A DNA stretch of 64,000 nucleotides from Pseudomonas sp. AB6 (GTDB lineage Bacteria; Pseudomonadota; Gammaproteobacteria; Pseudomonadales; Pseudomonadaceae): the NCBI RefSeq assembly GCF_034314105.1, contig NZ_JAVIWJ010000001.1:1303501-1367500 (forward strand), read 5' to 3'. The position numbers and the translations under genes are program-made. Each line of letters begins with the position of its first letter. Position 1 is the first letter of the stretch. The notes beneath the pieces are model-generated. The model was not told the origin of the DNA, did no database searches, and worked only from the letters and a program-made list of their open reading frames with translations. Positions 52,146-59,865 of this stretch are shown here, piece by piece.

Positions 52146-53152
52146 CTTGCTTTATAGCTTGTCAAGTCGGTCTCCATAATGTGGAAGTATCCAGAAAGTA
52201 TATAATCTGACCCATCTTCTGCCTTTACGTGTATTTCTAATAAGGCTTCTTGTTGCTGCCCGGCAGGGACGACAAATGATTCATGGCCAACGACTACTAT
52301 GCTACTCGCCTGTTTTTTATCTAAAATGTCAATGCATTCATTCTCTAGTGATAATTTAAAGGCGTAATCTGGGTAATGCCTGATGGAATCATTTATTTCC
52401 GCTGTTACAAGCCTGTCCGTGCATGCCCACTTTCCTGATAGTGCGCGCTTTTCAATGTCGCTTTTTGTAGAGGTCGATTTTATTTTAGTAGATGGGTCGG
52501 TTATTAAATTGCTCTGATCAAATGCATCAGAGTCGCTAGAAGCCACCGGGGAGTACATTGCTGCAACTGGTGGGCTTTTACTATTAGGCTCATACATTTG
52601 AGAGAGATGTATTCCATAGGTTGGGCCATAGAGAGACCCATACTTGGATACGCTGCCCTCTTGATACAGTGGGCCGCCTAAGCCCTTTAATATTTTTGAA
52701 AACTCGCCGCTAAAATAAACCGGATCACCTTCCTTGAAATTCGCCACCTCTTTAAAAATTACAGAGGTCGAAGGGATGTTATCTTGCTTGTAAGTAACGC
52801 CTTTAGTTGATTCTAATTCGATACTTACGAAGTCGCCACTTGATGAGGCCATGATACGCACGACTTTCCCGTGCCAGCCATCAATCTTGAAACCGAATGA
52901 TTTCCAAAATGAACTCTGCTGCTCGTTAGCATCGTTGAATATCTTGTTTTGAATTAATTCATTCTTTGCGTTTTTGTATTCATCTGATTTACCAGATCGA
53001 ATTGATTCGAATTGGTATTGATTTGCTGGCTCGTCGATTACTACCTGATCCGCTTCTGATCCGTGATGGAAAAAAGCATAAATGGTTAATGCTACGACAA
53101 TTGCTATTAGCCCCTGAACAGAACCTTTTCCTGTTTGCGTATCGCGCTTCAT
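52142..53152 (-). CDS. Membrane-anchored moron protein, unknown (336 aa)
   Basis: Opposite-strand gene between gp46 and gp47; its stop overlaps the gp46 stop in a shared TTAA. The N-terminus has one membrane segment (SVQGLIAIVVALTIYAFFHH), the rest would be outside the cytoplasm: GFKIDGWHGKVVRIMASSSG, FKEGDPVYFSGEF, and a C-terminal ISLENECIDI-like part (KLSLENECIDILDKKQAS). Codon use is visibly more A/T-rich than the tail genes, a sign of separate origin. GGAAGAAG precedes ATG 53152. No family recognised. Confidence 0.75.
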   Translation of the reverse strand: MKRDTQTGKGSVQGLIAIVVALTIYAFFHHGSEADQVVIDEPANQYQFESIRSGKSDEYKNAKNELIQNKIFNDANEQQSSFWKSFGFKIDGWHGKVVRIMASSSGDFVSIELESTKGVTYKQDNIPSTSVIFKEVANFKEGDPVYFSGEFSKILKGLGGPLYQEGSVSKYGSLYGPTYGIHLSQMYEPNSKSPPVAAMYSPVASSDSDAFDQSNLITDPSTKIKSTSTKSDIEKRALSGKWACTDRLVTAEINDSIRHYPDYAFKLSLENECIDILDKKQASSIVVVGHESFVVPAGQQQEALLEIHVKAEDGSDYILSGYFHIMETDLTSYKAS

Positions 53153-53294
53153 TTCTTCTTCCTGAAAAAACCGCCAGTGTAGATGAGCTGGTGGTTTGAG
53201 TGCTAAAGCTATTTCACTGCTTGCGTCTCGATTGGACAGGGCGGCTATTTAGATCAGGTCCGCTACATAGATGCGCCGCTAAAAACTCAACCAG

Positions 53295-53317
53295 ACCTCG
53301 CGTTTGCGGGGTTTTTT
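53295..53317 (+). terminator. Hairpin terminator before the baseplate J-like gene
   Basis: ACCTCGC-GTTT-GCGGGGT (one wobble pair) followed by six T on the + strand, 22 bp before the gp47 ATG. It came perhaps with the moron, or limits transcription into gp47. Confidence 0.7.
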
Positions 53318-53338
53318 ATTGTTCGGAGTTTACCCACC

Positions 53339-54466
53339 ATGCCATTTCCAAGGCCCAAGCTCTCGGACCTGCGGGCACAGGTCGCCGCTGATATCACCTC
53401 GGGGCTGCCATCTGCCGACGGGCTCCTTCGGTTTTCCAACCTGCAAATCACGGGTAAAGCTGTGGCCGGAATGGCCCACCTAAATTTCGGATATCTAGAC
53501 TGGATCGCGAAACAAGGGGTGCCATTCACGTCGTCCGGTGAGTTTTTGTTTGCGTGGGCAGCGATGAAAAAGATTTTTCAAAATCCCGCTCAGGCTGCGG
53601 TCTTGACGGTGTCTCTCCCTGGCACCCCAGGCACCCCGCTCAATATCAACACCTCGCTTTCACGTAGCGATTCGACCACTTACACCGTTCTTGCAACAGT
53701 GACGGTTGGCGTAAGCGGATTCGCAGTCGTCCAGGCGCGAGCAGATGTGCCGGGTACTGCGGGAAATGCGGCCCCAGGTACGTTGATGAGCTTGGGAATA
53801 TCAATTCCAGGCATTCAATCGAGCGGTACTGTAACCGGAACTGTCACCACCGGTGATGATCAGGAGACCGAGAAATCTGTTTTCAACCGAATGATGGCGG
53901 CTTATCAAAGCACGCCGAACGGCGGATCGTTCAACGACTATGTGAACTGGGCGCTTGCGGTTCCGGGCGTTACGCGGGCGTGGTGCACACCCAATGGATT
54001 CGGCACGGGCACGGTCGTGGTGTTCGTGATGCTCGACAATGCCAATGCGCCCTATCAGGGATTTCCGCAAGGGACGAACGGAATTTCAGTAAGCGACAAC
54101 CGCGCCACATCCGGAAATCTCGCGACCGGTGATCAGCTTGTAGTGGCCAACAGTATTTTTCCACTGCAGCCCGTGACCGCTATGGTCTATATCTGCGCAG
54201 CACTGCCTAATCCGACTAATTTCACCATTACCGGGCTCACTAACGCATCTACGATAACGCGGGCAGCCATCGCCGCTGCAATCACCGAGATTTTTGTAGA
54301 GCAGGGCGTGCCGAAATCGGACGGCTCGATTTCCGCGCTATCCGATATAGATTCCGCAATTGCAGCAATCGCGTCGACTAGCGGATTTGTAATCACCTCC
54401 CCGGTGGCAAACATCCCCAACATAGCTGGCTACTTACCCACACTGGGCGTGATTACTTTCCCGTGA
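53339..54466 (+). CDS. Baseplate J-like protein (Mu gp47)
   Basis: A 375-residue protein: PFPRPKLSDLRAQVAADITS, VPGTAGNAAPGTLMSLGIS, TGDDQETEKSVFNRMMAAYQ, STPNGGSFNDYVNWALAVPG VTRAW. This is the Baseplate_J family, the wedge that triggers contraction. Confidence 0.94.
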   Translation: MPFPRPKLSDLRAQVAADITSGLPSADGLLRFSNLQITGKAVAGMAHLNFGYLDWIAKQGVPFTSSGEFLFAWAAMKKIFQNPAQAAVLTVSLPGTPGTPLNINTSLSRSDSTTYTVLATVTVGVSGFAVVQARADVPGTAGNAAPGTLMSLGISIPGIQSSGTVTGTVTTGDDQETEKSVFNRMMAAYQSTPNGGSFNDYVNWALAVPGVTRAWCTPNGFGTGTVVVFVMLDNANAPYQGFPQGTNGISVSDNRATSGNLATGDQLVVANSIFPLQPVTAMVYICAALPNPTNFTITGLTNASTITRAAIAAAITEIFVEQGVPKSDGSISALSDIDSAIAAIASTSGFVITSPVANIPNIAGYLPTLGVITFP

Positions 54467-54473
54467 GGTTGCA

Positions 54474-55070
54474 ATGTCGAAATATGCATTTTCTAGTGCT
54501 GACTTTGCCTCGGCGCTGCTGGGCTTGTTGCCTCGCGGCCGCGCATGGTCAAAAGAACTAACGAGCGTTCAAGCTCAAGCTGTTTCCTGCTACGCGCCAA
54601 CGTTTCAAAGGCTTAGCACGGCCGCAGTAAGTCTGCTCACGGATATGTTTCCCTTAACTACCGTTAACTTTCTGACTGAGTGGGAAACGACACTTGGTTT
54701 GCCAGATCCCTGCGCAGGGGTCGCCCCCACATTTCAGGGTCGACGCAACCAGGTAGTAGCGCGATTCACTAACTCGGGAGGGCAGTCTATTGCCTTCTTC
54801 TTGGCCTACGCGCTTGGCCTGGGCTACGCCGTGACTGTCACGCAGTACGCGCCTTTCCGGTGCGGGCAAAGTGCTTGCGGCCAACAGCTGGGCAATGTCG
54901 ACTGGTTTTTCACCTGGGCAATTAACTGCCGACTTAACACCGTTAATTATTTTCGCGCCGGGCAATCGGCCGCCGGCGAGCCTCTGTCGTCGTGGGGGAA
55001 CAAGGTGCTCGAGTGCGAATTATCTGAAGCCAAACCGGCACACACCATTTTGCAGTTCCATTATTCGTGA
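54474..55070 (+). CDS. DUF2313 tail protein (Mu gp48 / YmfQ-like)
   Basis: A 198-residue protein: FASALLGLLPRGRAWSKELT, FPLTTVNFLTEWETTLGLPD, GRRNQVVARFTNSGGQSIAF, FLAYALGLGYAVTVTQYAPF, RCGQSACGQQL. It links the baseplate to tail fibres. Confidence 0.9.
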   Translation: MSKYAFSSADFASALLGLLPRGRAWSKELTSVQAQAVSCYAPTFQRLSTAAVSLLTDMFPLTTVNFLTEWETTLGLPDPCAGVAPTFQGRRNQVVARFTNSGGQSIAFFLAYALGLGYAVTVTQYAPFRCGQSACGQQLGNVDWFFTWAINCRLNTVNYFRAGQSAAGEPLSSWGNKVLECELSEAKPAHTILQFHYS

Positions 55071-55079
55071 GGCTTTTAG

Positions 55080-56429
55080 ATGTATCAAATTGATAATACG
55101 TCGGCTATACCGACAATCCCTGCGAGTACTGCGGCGGGCACTGCCGGATTCTTCACGGACGGTAATCCGGCCACGGGAATTCTTGCGACCATTGTTCCTG
55201 CCGAATACATGAACATGCTGATGCTCGAAATGCTCGGCGTGCTCAGTGCGGCTGGCATGACCCCGTCGAAAACGAACTTCACTCAGCTTGCTACTGCAAT
55301 TCGCGCTGTAAACAAGCAGGCAACAATCCTGACTGATACTGGCACGGCCGGCGCGTATTCGGCGATCAACACGCCCGCACTTACCGCTCCTCCATCAACT
55401 GGCTATGTCCAGTGGATAAACATTGCCCACCTCAATCCCGGCGCCTCGACGTATTCGCCGGACGGCTTGGCCCCGAAGCCTATTTATGGCGTCGGACTTC
55501 AAGCGCTTCAAGGTAACGAGTTGCCCGTAGGCTTGGCCTGTCTTCGCTATCTGGTGCAGGCAAGCGTCAATGGCGGCAACGGCGCCTGGATTGTGACCGA
55601 GGCGTTCGGTGGCGGTCTTCAAATCGCACCGGGTGTCAATTCGGCGCATGCGGCGACCGTGGCCCAGCTGCAAGCGGGCTATGGCTCGTTTGCACTGGAT
55701 ACCGGTGTGGCAAATGCCTATGTCTGCAATTTTTTGCCGGCGCTGACGGCACGCCTCGAAGGTGTTCCGCTGCGCTTCAAGGCCAAGACCACTAACACCA
55801 CGGCCTGTACCGTCAATGACGGTATTGGTGTGACGCCGCTGGTAGGAGGCGCTCACGTCGGGCTTCAAGGCGGAGAAATTGTTGCCAATGGCGACGGCTG
55901 GATGGCGTGGAATTCATCGGTTGGGGGCGGCTCCTACGTTCTCCTGCTTTGCACTGGCGCTCCGGAGCAAGTAGCAAATGGGACAAAAAGCCAGCAGGCC
56001 GTCGCTGTTGGCCAGGTTCCTACGGAAACAATCGGCGGTGCCGCGCTGATCGCAACGCAGGCACTGACCAATGCTGGCGTTGATGATGCAACCGTGGTTA
56101 CCCCGAAAAAGCTTCGTGCCGGGTTTTCTATGTTGCTCGCCGTAAATGGCTACATCGCACTTCCAAGCTGGATGGGCGGTGTTATTTTCCAATGGGGACT
56201 TTCCGCCGCTATCGGAGAAACAAGCCTCGCGATCACATTGCCCCTAACGTTTCCGAACGCCCACCTCGCTGCGATCTGCTCAATCAACAGCACGACCGTT
56301 ACTGCTCAGGGCAGCTATTCGGCTTACTGCCAGCCAACCTCGACTTCGGTTATTACCGTAGCAAACGACATAAACGTGACATCTGGCGCAGTCAGTCAAA
56401 CGATTCGCTGGTTCTCTGTGGGATATTGA
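55080..56429 (+). CDS. Tail fibre protein
   Basis: A 449-residue protein. The N-terminus (YQIDNTSAIPTIPASTAAGT, AGFFTDGNPATGILATIVPA, EYMNMLMLEMLGVLSAAGMT) attaches to the baseplate. The C-terminus (GYIALPSWMGGVIFQWGLSA, ITLPLTFPNAHLAAICSINS) is the gp53-like receptor-binding end. It determines host range. Confidence 0.88.
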   Translation: MYQIDNTSAIPTIPASTAAGTAGFFTDGNPATGILATIVPAEYMNMLMLEMLGVLSAAGMTPSKTNFTQLATAIRAVNKQATILTDTGTAGAYSAINTPALTAPPSTGYVQWINIAHLNPGASTYSPDGLAPKPIYGVGLQALQGNELPVGLACLRYLVQASVNGGNGAWIVTEAFGGGLQIAPGVNSAHAATVAQLQAGYGSFALDTGVANAYVCNFLPALTARLEGVPLRFKAKTTNTTACTVNDGIGVTPLVGGAHVGLQGGEIVANGDGWMAWNSSVGGGSYVLLLCTGAPEQVANGTKSQQAVAVGQVPTETIGGAALIATQALTNAGVDDATVVTPKKLRAGFSMLLAVNGYIALPSWMGGVIFQWGLSAAIGETSLAITLPLTFPNAHLAAICSINSTTVTAQGSYSAYCQPTSTSVITVANDINVTSGAVSQTIRWFSVGY

Positions 56430-56439
56430 AGGGAAAAAT

Positions 56440-56964
56440 ATGAGCATCAAATATTTATTGTTCGGGTCGGACGGTCAGATCGCTCAGCGCCTGGTCGACT
56501 CAATCAACGAAATCCCGAAAGGCGCCATCAAGGTTACGGATGACGTGTGGCTGGCAACGGCAAATGAAACAGATGGCATTTGGATGCTTGGTGCTGATGG
56601 CACGATCTCGAAGTCTCCTCGCCCGGTGGACGCTCCCGACTATCCAGCGCTGTTCGCCTCCGAGCGATTTACGCACGAAACAGCAGGTATAACCGTCAAC
56701 GGCATGGCGGTCTACACCGACCGCACTACTCAAAACAAGCTGACAGGCGCTGCGGTGCGTGCGGGCCGGGAGGCAAACTACACTGTTAACTGGAAGCTTT
56801 CGGACAATACCTTCGTGAACCTGACGTCCACCCAGTTGATTGCGATTGCTAATGCTGTCGGTGATCACGTTCAAGCCTGTTACGACCGTGAGGCTGCTTT
56901 GCTCGCCGCCGTGGCCGACAAGTCGTACACCGAAGCGATGCTTCAAGAAGGCTGGCCGACATGA
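56440..56964 (+). CDS. Tail fibre assembly / DUF4376-like protein
   Basis: A 174-residue protein. The end (VNWKLSDNTFVNLTSTQLIA, IANAVGDHVQACYDREAALL) has the DUF4376 pattern (xVxLTAxQLxAIxxAVxxHVQAC). It lies directly after the fibre and is probably a fibre assembly chaperone or a fibre accessory. Confidence 0.78.
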   Translation: MSIKYLLFGSDGQIAQRLVDSINEIPKGAIKVTDDVWLATANETDGIWMLGADGTISKSPRPVDAPDYPALFASERFTHETAGITVNGMAVYTDRTTQNKLTGAAVRAGREANYTVNWKLSDNTFVNLTSTQLIAIANAVGDHVQACYDREAALLAAVADKSYTEAMLQEGWPT

Positions 56965-57332
56965 GCAAGTTCCTTACTACGCTCAAGACTGAGCAGGTGG
57001 GCAAGTGGAATCACACTCTGCTCGCCGATTTAACGCTGATGGACGACGTGGAAGGACCAATTCTCGCGGAGACCGGCTTCTCGACAAACTTCGCCAGTAT
57101 CGCTGTTCTGCACAACGTCTTCCTGTTCGTGTTCTTCGCGCTAGTCGCGGGATACGGCAACTACTCGGCAACGATTCACGACAAGCTCTACACGGATGCA
57201 AAGCTGTCCCGCAAGCGTTGCGATGACGTGCTGTACCGGGCACTGCGTGCTGAAGGCGTAGCGAAGTGGCGGGCATGGTTGTTCTGGGCTGGCGTACGTC
57301 TTGGCGGTGCCAGCCATTACGGAGTCAAATAG
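56961..57332 (+). CDS. DUF1353 phage protein
   Basis: A 123-residue protein: GPILAETGFSTNFASIAVLH, YSATIHDKLYTDAKLSRKRC, DDVLYRALRAEGVAKWRAWL. The conserved GFxTDxAS and ATxHDxLY motifs are DUF1353. Commonly next to lysis genes; a membrane or peptidase role is not proven. Confidence 0.85.
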   Translation: MSKFLTTLKTEQVGKWNHTLLADLTLMDDVEGPILAETGFSTNFASIAVLHNVFLFVFFALVAGYGNYSATIHDKLYTDAKLSRKRCDDVLYRALRAEGVAKWRAWLFWAGVRLGGASHYGVK

Positions 57333-57944
57333 ATGCCGATTACACAGCAGCAGTTGCTGCATATCCTCCCGAACGCCGGCCCAGTTGCCGGCGTTTTTGT
57401 ATCTGCATTAAACACGGCGATGGGTAAGTACCAGATCATCACGCCGTTACGGATCGCGGCGTTTCTCGCGCAGGCCGGGCATGAGTCGGGACAGCTTCTC
57501 CATCTAGTGGAAAACCTGAACTACGGGGCGCCGGGGTTGGTTGCGACGTGGCCAACGCGGTTCACCCCTTCGCTTGCTGCTCAAGTCGAGCGTCAGCCGG
57601 AGCAGATCGCGAACATCGTGTATGCGTCGCGCATGGGTAATGGCCCGACCGCAAGCGGTGATGGTTGGCGATTTAAGGGTCGAGGGCTGTTCCAGGTAAC
57701 CGGCTGGACGAATTACCAATCGTGCGGCTCGGCGCTGGCGCTGGACCTGCTTACTCACCCCGAGTTGCTTGAACAGCCAATCTATGCGGCGCTATCGGCG
57801 GCGTGGTACTGGGCGAGCAATGGCCTGAACACGCTGGCAGATGCCGAACAGTTCACGCAGATTACGCAAAAAATCAACGGCGGCCAGGTCGGTGCCGCTG
57901 ACCGGGTTGCTCTCTATAACACTGCGATGGGGGTTCTTGCATGA
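57333..57944 (+). CDS. Endolysin, glycoside hydrolase family 19
   Basis: A 203-residue chitinase-like lysozyme: LRIAAFLAQAGHESGQLLHL with the catalytic Glu, ASRMGNGPTASGDGWRFKGR, GLFQVTGWTNYQ, WYWASNGLNTLAD. It cleaves peptidoglycan in lysis. No signal peptide, so it needs a holin. A terminator-like hairpin lies within its codons 14-22. Confidence 0.93.
   Translation: MPITQQQLLHILPNAGPVAGVFVSALNTAMGKYQIITPLRIAAFLAQAGHESGQLLHLVENLNYGAPGLVATWPTRFTPSLAAQVERQPEQIANIVYASRMGNGPTASGDGWRFKGRGLFQVTGWTNYQSCGSALALDLLTHPELLEQPIYAALSAAWYWASNGLNTLADAEQFTQITQKINGGQVGAADRVALYNTAMGVLA
57374..57398 (+). terminator. Terminator-like hairpin inside the endolysin gene
   Basis: CGCCGGC-N6-GCCGGCG is a perfect 7-bp GC stem followed by five T. 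It lies about 40 bases into the coding region. Confidence 0.5.
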
Positions 57945-58480
57945 CATCAATCTACGCAAAGATTGGCGGCTACGTGCTGGCCATCATTTTGGTGTTTGGT
58001 GCGCTGTATGGCGCCTATCGCCACGGCGAAACCCTCGCAAACTCTGAATGGCAGGCTAAGTGGGATGCCGAGGTCGCCACGCAGGCGCTGGCCAAGGCGA
58101 AAGCCGAAGAAGACGCTCGCGCTATCGAGCTCAGTCGAATCAACAATAACCAGCAGGTGCAAGCTCATGCGATTCAATCAAACGTTGCTGAAAAAACTGA
58201 TCATGCTGCCAATGTTAGCGTTGTTGGCAGCGTGCAGCTCGCAACCACAAAACTGGCAGCCGACCCAAGTAGCTGCACCGGCCATCCCGCCGCTGCCGCT
58301 AGAAGCCCGACAACCAATCATGCCGCAATGGTGCTCTCCGACCTGCTCACGCGCGCTGACAAGCGAGCAGCAGAGTTGGCTTCCTTTGCTGACCGTTCCC
58401 GAATAGCGGGTCTGGCTTGCGAGGCGTCTTATGAAGGGCTGACGGTGAATCAGGGCTCACCTCAAAAAGCACAAAATTGA
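57941..58480 (+). CDS. Rz-like i-spanin
   Basis: A 179-residue protein with one N-terminal membrane segment (IGGYVLAIILVFGALYGAYR), then a charged coiled coil (AKWDAEVATQALAKAKAEED) into the periplasm. It completes lysis by joining inner and outer membranes with Rz1. It overlaps the endolysin stop by four bases. Confidence 0.88.
   Translation: MTSIYAKIGGYVLAIILVFGALYGAYRHGETLANSEWQAKWDAEVATQALAKAKAEEDARAIELSRINNNQQVQAHAIQSNVAEKTDHAANVSVVGSVQLATTKLAADPSSCTGHPAAAARSPTTNHAAMVLSDLLTRADKRAAELASFADRSRIAGLACEASYEGLTVNQGSPQKAQN
58167..58406 (+). CDS. Rz1-like o-spanin lipoprotein, nested in Rz
   Basis: In the +1 frame inside Rz: MRFNQTLLKKLIMLPMLALL, lipobox LLAACSS, then a Pro-rich part (QVAAPAIPPLPLEARQP), the hallmark of Rz1. 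79 residues, wholly embedded in the Rz gene. Confidence 0.85.
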   Translation: MRFNQTLLKKLIMLPMLALLAACSSQPQNWQPTQVAAPAIPPLPLEARQPIMPQWCSPTCSRALTSEQQSWLPLLTVPE

Positions 58481-58652
58481 GGTGAAAATCCGTTTAACGA
58501 ATAATGGCGCCGACAGCGCCTACATTCGTGGTCGTAAAAATTAACATGCCCTCGTTTTATGTAGAAAAAACAGAATAGGCACGCTACTCGGAGCGTTCTC
58601 CGCAATCTGGATTTCGCGGCGAATCTCTCCGTTATTGCTGATTCGGGTTGCC

Positions 58653-58785
58653 GGTTGACAAATCTGGTGAAAATAGGAATTTGGTTGACATGACCTTTGT
58701 CAACCAGTTGCTGCTAATCCAAGGATTTGTCAACCAAAGGTCGCTGCTGATTCGCCGATCTGTCAACCTGCCAAAACTGTCAACC
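58653..58785. repeat. Six copies of TGTCAACC/GGTTGACA
   Basis: Exact 8-mers at 58653 and 58683 (minus orientation, GGTTGACA) and at 58698, 58728, 58761 and 58778 (plus). Several are 30-33 bp apart. The density suggests protein-binding sites, such as integrase arm sites of attP. Confidence 0.65.
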
Positions 58786-58827
58786 TGCGCAAAATCGCAG
58801 GTTTGTGGTCTGACGACAAAATCGGCG

Positions 58828-58852
58828 CGGAATATTCCGGAAATTATTCCGG
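58828..58852. repeat. Two overlapping palindromes
   Basis: CGGAATATTCCG (58828-58839) and CCGGAA-ATTA-TTCCGG (58837-58852) share CCG. They lie between the 8-mer repeats and attR; possible binding sites. Confidence 0.4.
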
Positions 58853-59016
58853 GCGCTACTGAGGGATTATGTTCGTTCGGCAGACGCTGGGAAGGGCTTT
58901 TTCTGCACCGCAATCGATCTGGACCCCTTATAAACAAAGGGCTGCAAGCTAGGTGGATTTAATCGATTGGGTTGCAGAAAAAAGCATAAGCTATTGATAC
59001 GCAAGATAAAGTTAAC

Positions 59017-59090
59017 GGACTTAAAATCCCTCGTTCGTAAGGACGTGCCGGTTCGACCCCGGCTTCGGGCACCATATAAATCAAGGGCTT
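59017..59090 (+). repeat. attR core (74-bp direct repeat)
   Basis: Identical to 14546-14619. It keeps 58 bases of the tRNA-Leu 3' end, but the 5' part of the tRNA is absent, so it is not a functional tRNA. Confidence 0.97.
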
Positions 59091-59119
59091 GCATGAATAA
59101 TCTCATGCAGGCCCTTGTT
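59082..59119 (+). terminator. Hairpin after attR
   Basis: CAAGGGC (in the core) and TGCATGA pair with TCATGCA and GCCCTTG, followed by a T-rich tract (TTGTTTTTG). It is the counterpart of the hairpin at 14611-14646. Confidence 0.65.
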
Positions 59120-59156
59120 GTTTTTGTTCCGCAATTATTGAAAGTGCCGCAATCGT

Positions 59157-59199
59157 TCATTTCGTCGGAGCGACTTTCGGTCCTCTTGCGCGAATGCCT
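59157..59199 (-). pseudogene. 3'-end remnant of a second, related integrase
   Basis: The minus strand reads GIRARGPKVAPTK and a TGA, matching the prophage integrase end YIRKRIGKKVTPTK. The distance from att core to stop is 66 bp here and 64 bp at attL. Two CCGCAAT motifs lie between core and stop at both ends. Upstream of this short stretch the frame is closed by TAA. Confidence 0.7.
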
Positions 59200-59452
59200 A
59201 GTTGCCTGCGGCTTTATAGCGAGCCAGCAAAAGTCTGATTTGAGCATGGATATTCTTTGCCATGTTCGAAGAGGAGTTGGTCACAGGCCGATACTAACTC
59301 CAGCACCCATTACCAATGGTTAGGCGGGTAAAAGAATGTTGGCTAGCGCATAACACCCCTGATTAAATTGAACCCGCTTATCAACCAAACACCCGCGGAA
59401 AACGCATGGTGATGTTAGCTGTTGAGGGAAAGCATTGCTAATAGACTGCAAG

Positions 59453-59665
59453 TCATGGCACATAGCGGAACACATCAGGACGCAAGGATGCGATGTGCAG
59501 CAAAGACCTGGCAGCACCAGAAGGGGAGCGACGGCCTTGTTCCCATTCCTGAAGTGTCCGCACAGAGACGCCCAAAAGCTCAGCAAACCTAGGCTGTGAA
59601 AGCCCTGTCTTGCTACGAGTTTCAGCAGCCTCGGTAACCGTCACCCAGTGAACCTGTTGATTCAT
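59453..59665 (-). CDS. HTH antitoxin-like regulator (HigA/NadS type)
   Basis: A 70-residue protein: VTEAAETRSKTGLSQPRFAE, LLGVSVRTLQEWEQGRRSPS, GAARSLLHIASLRPDVF. This is the HigA2/NadS pattern. No RelE/HigB-type toxin is seen beside it, so it may be an orphan antitoxin. A longer in-frame start (59743) is possible. Confidence 0.75.
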   Translation of the reverse strand: MNQQVHWVTVTEAAETRSKTGLSQPRFAELLGVSVRTLQEWEQGRRSPSGAARSLLHIASLRPDVFRYVP

Positions 59666-59865
59666 TTTTTTCACGATTTTGCGCAGGATACGCGCTGGGA
59701 TGTTTTCGGTAGCACGCTCTCTTCGGGTAAATAGGCAGGGCACAGCTTCTTAAAAATGGTGACTCAATAATCGTATGCATGTGCCCGGATGTACGTCTTT
59801 AAGGTATCGCCTACAAAGCTAGTACGTAGAAGATAAAGCTCGCAGCCTTTATCATTCCGACCCAT

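Larger units (their letters stand above)
58481..59016. other. Non-coding right end of the prophage
   Basis: No gene seen in 536 bases. It holds the TGTCAACC repeats (58653-58785) and tandem palindromes (58828-58852), then reaches attR. An inverted repeat CACCTCA / TGAGGTG (58458-58484) overlaps the Rz stop. This is the attP right arm. Confidence 0.5.

Noticed and set aside
59017-59074. tRNA-Leu-like sequence at attR
   Set aside because: Only the 3' 58 bases are present; the acceptor 5' strand and D-arm are missing, so it is an att remnant and not a tRNA gene.
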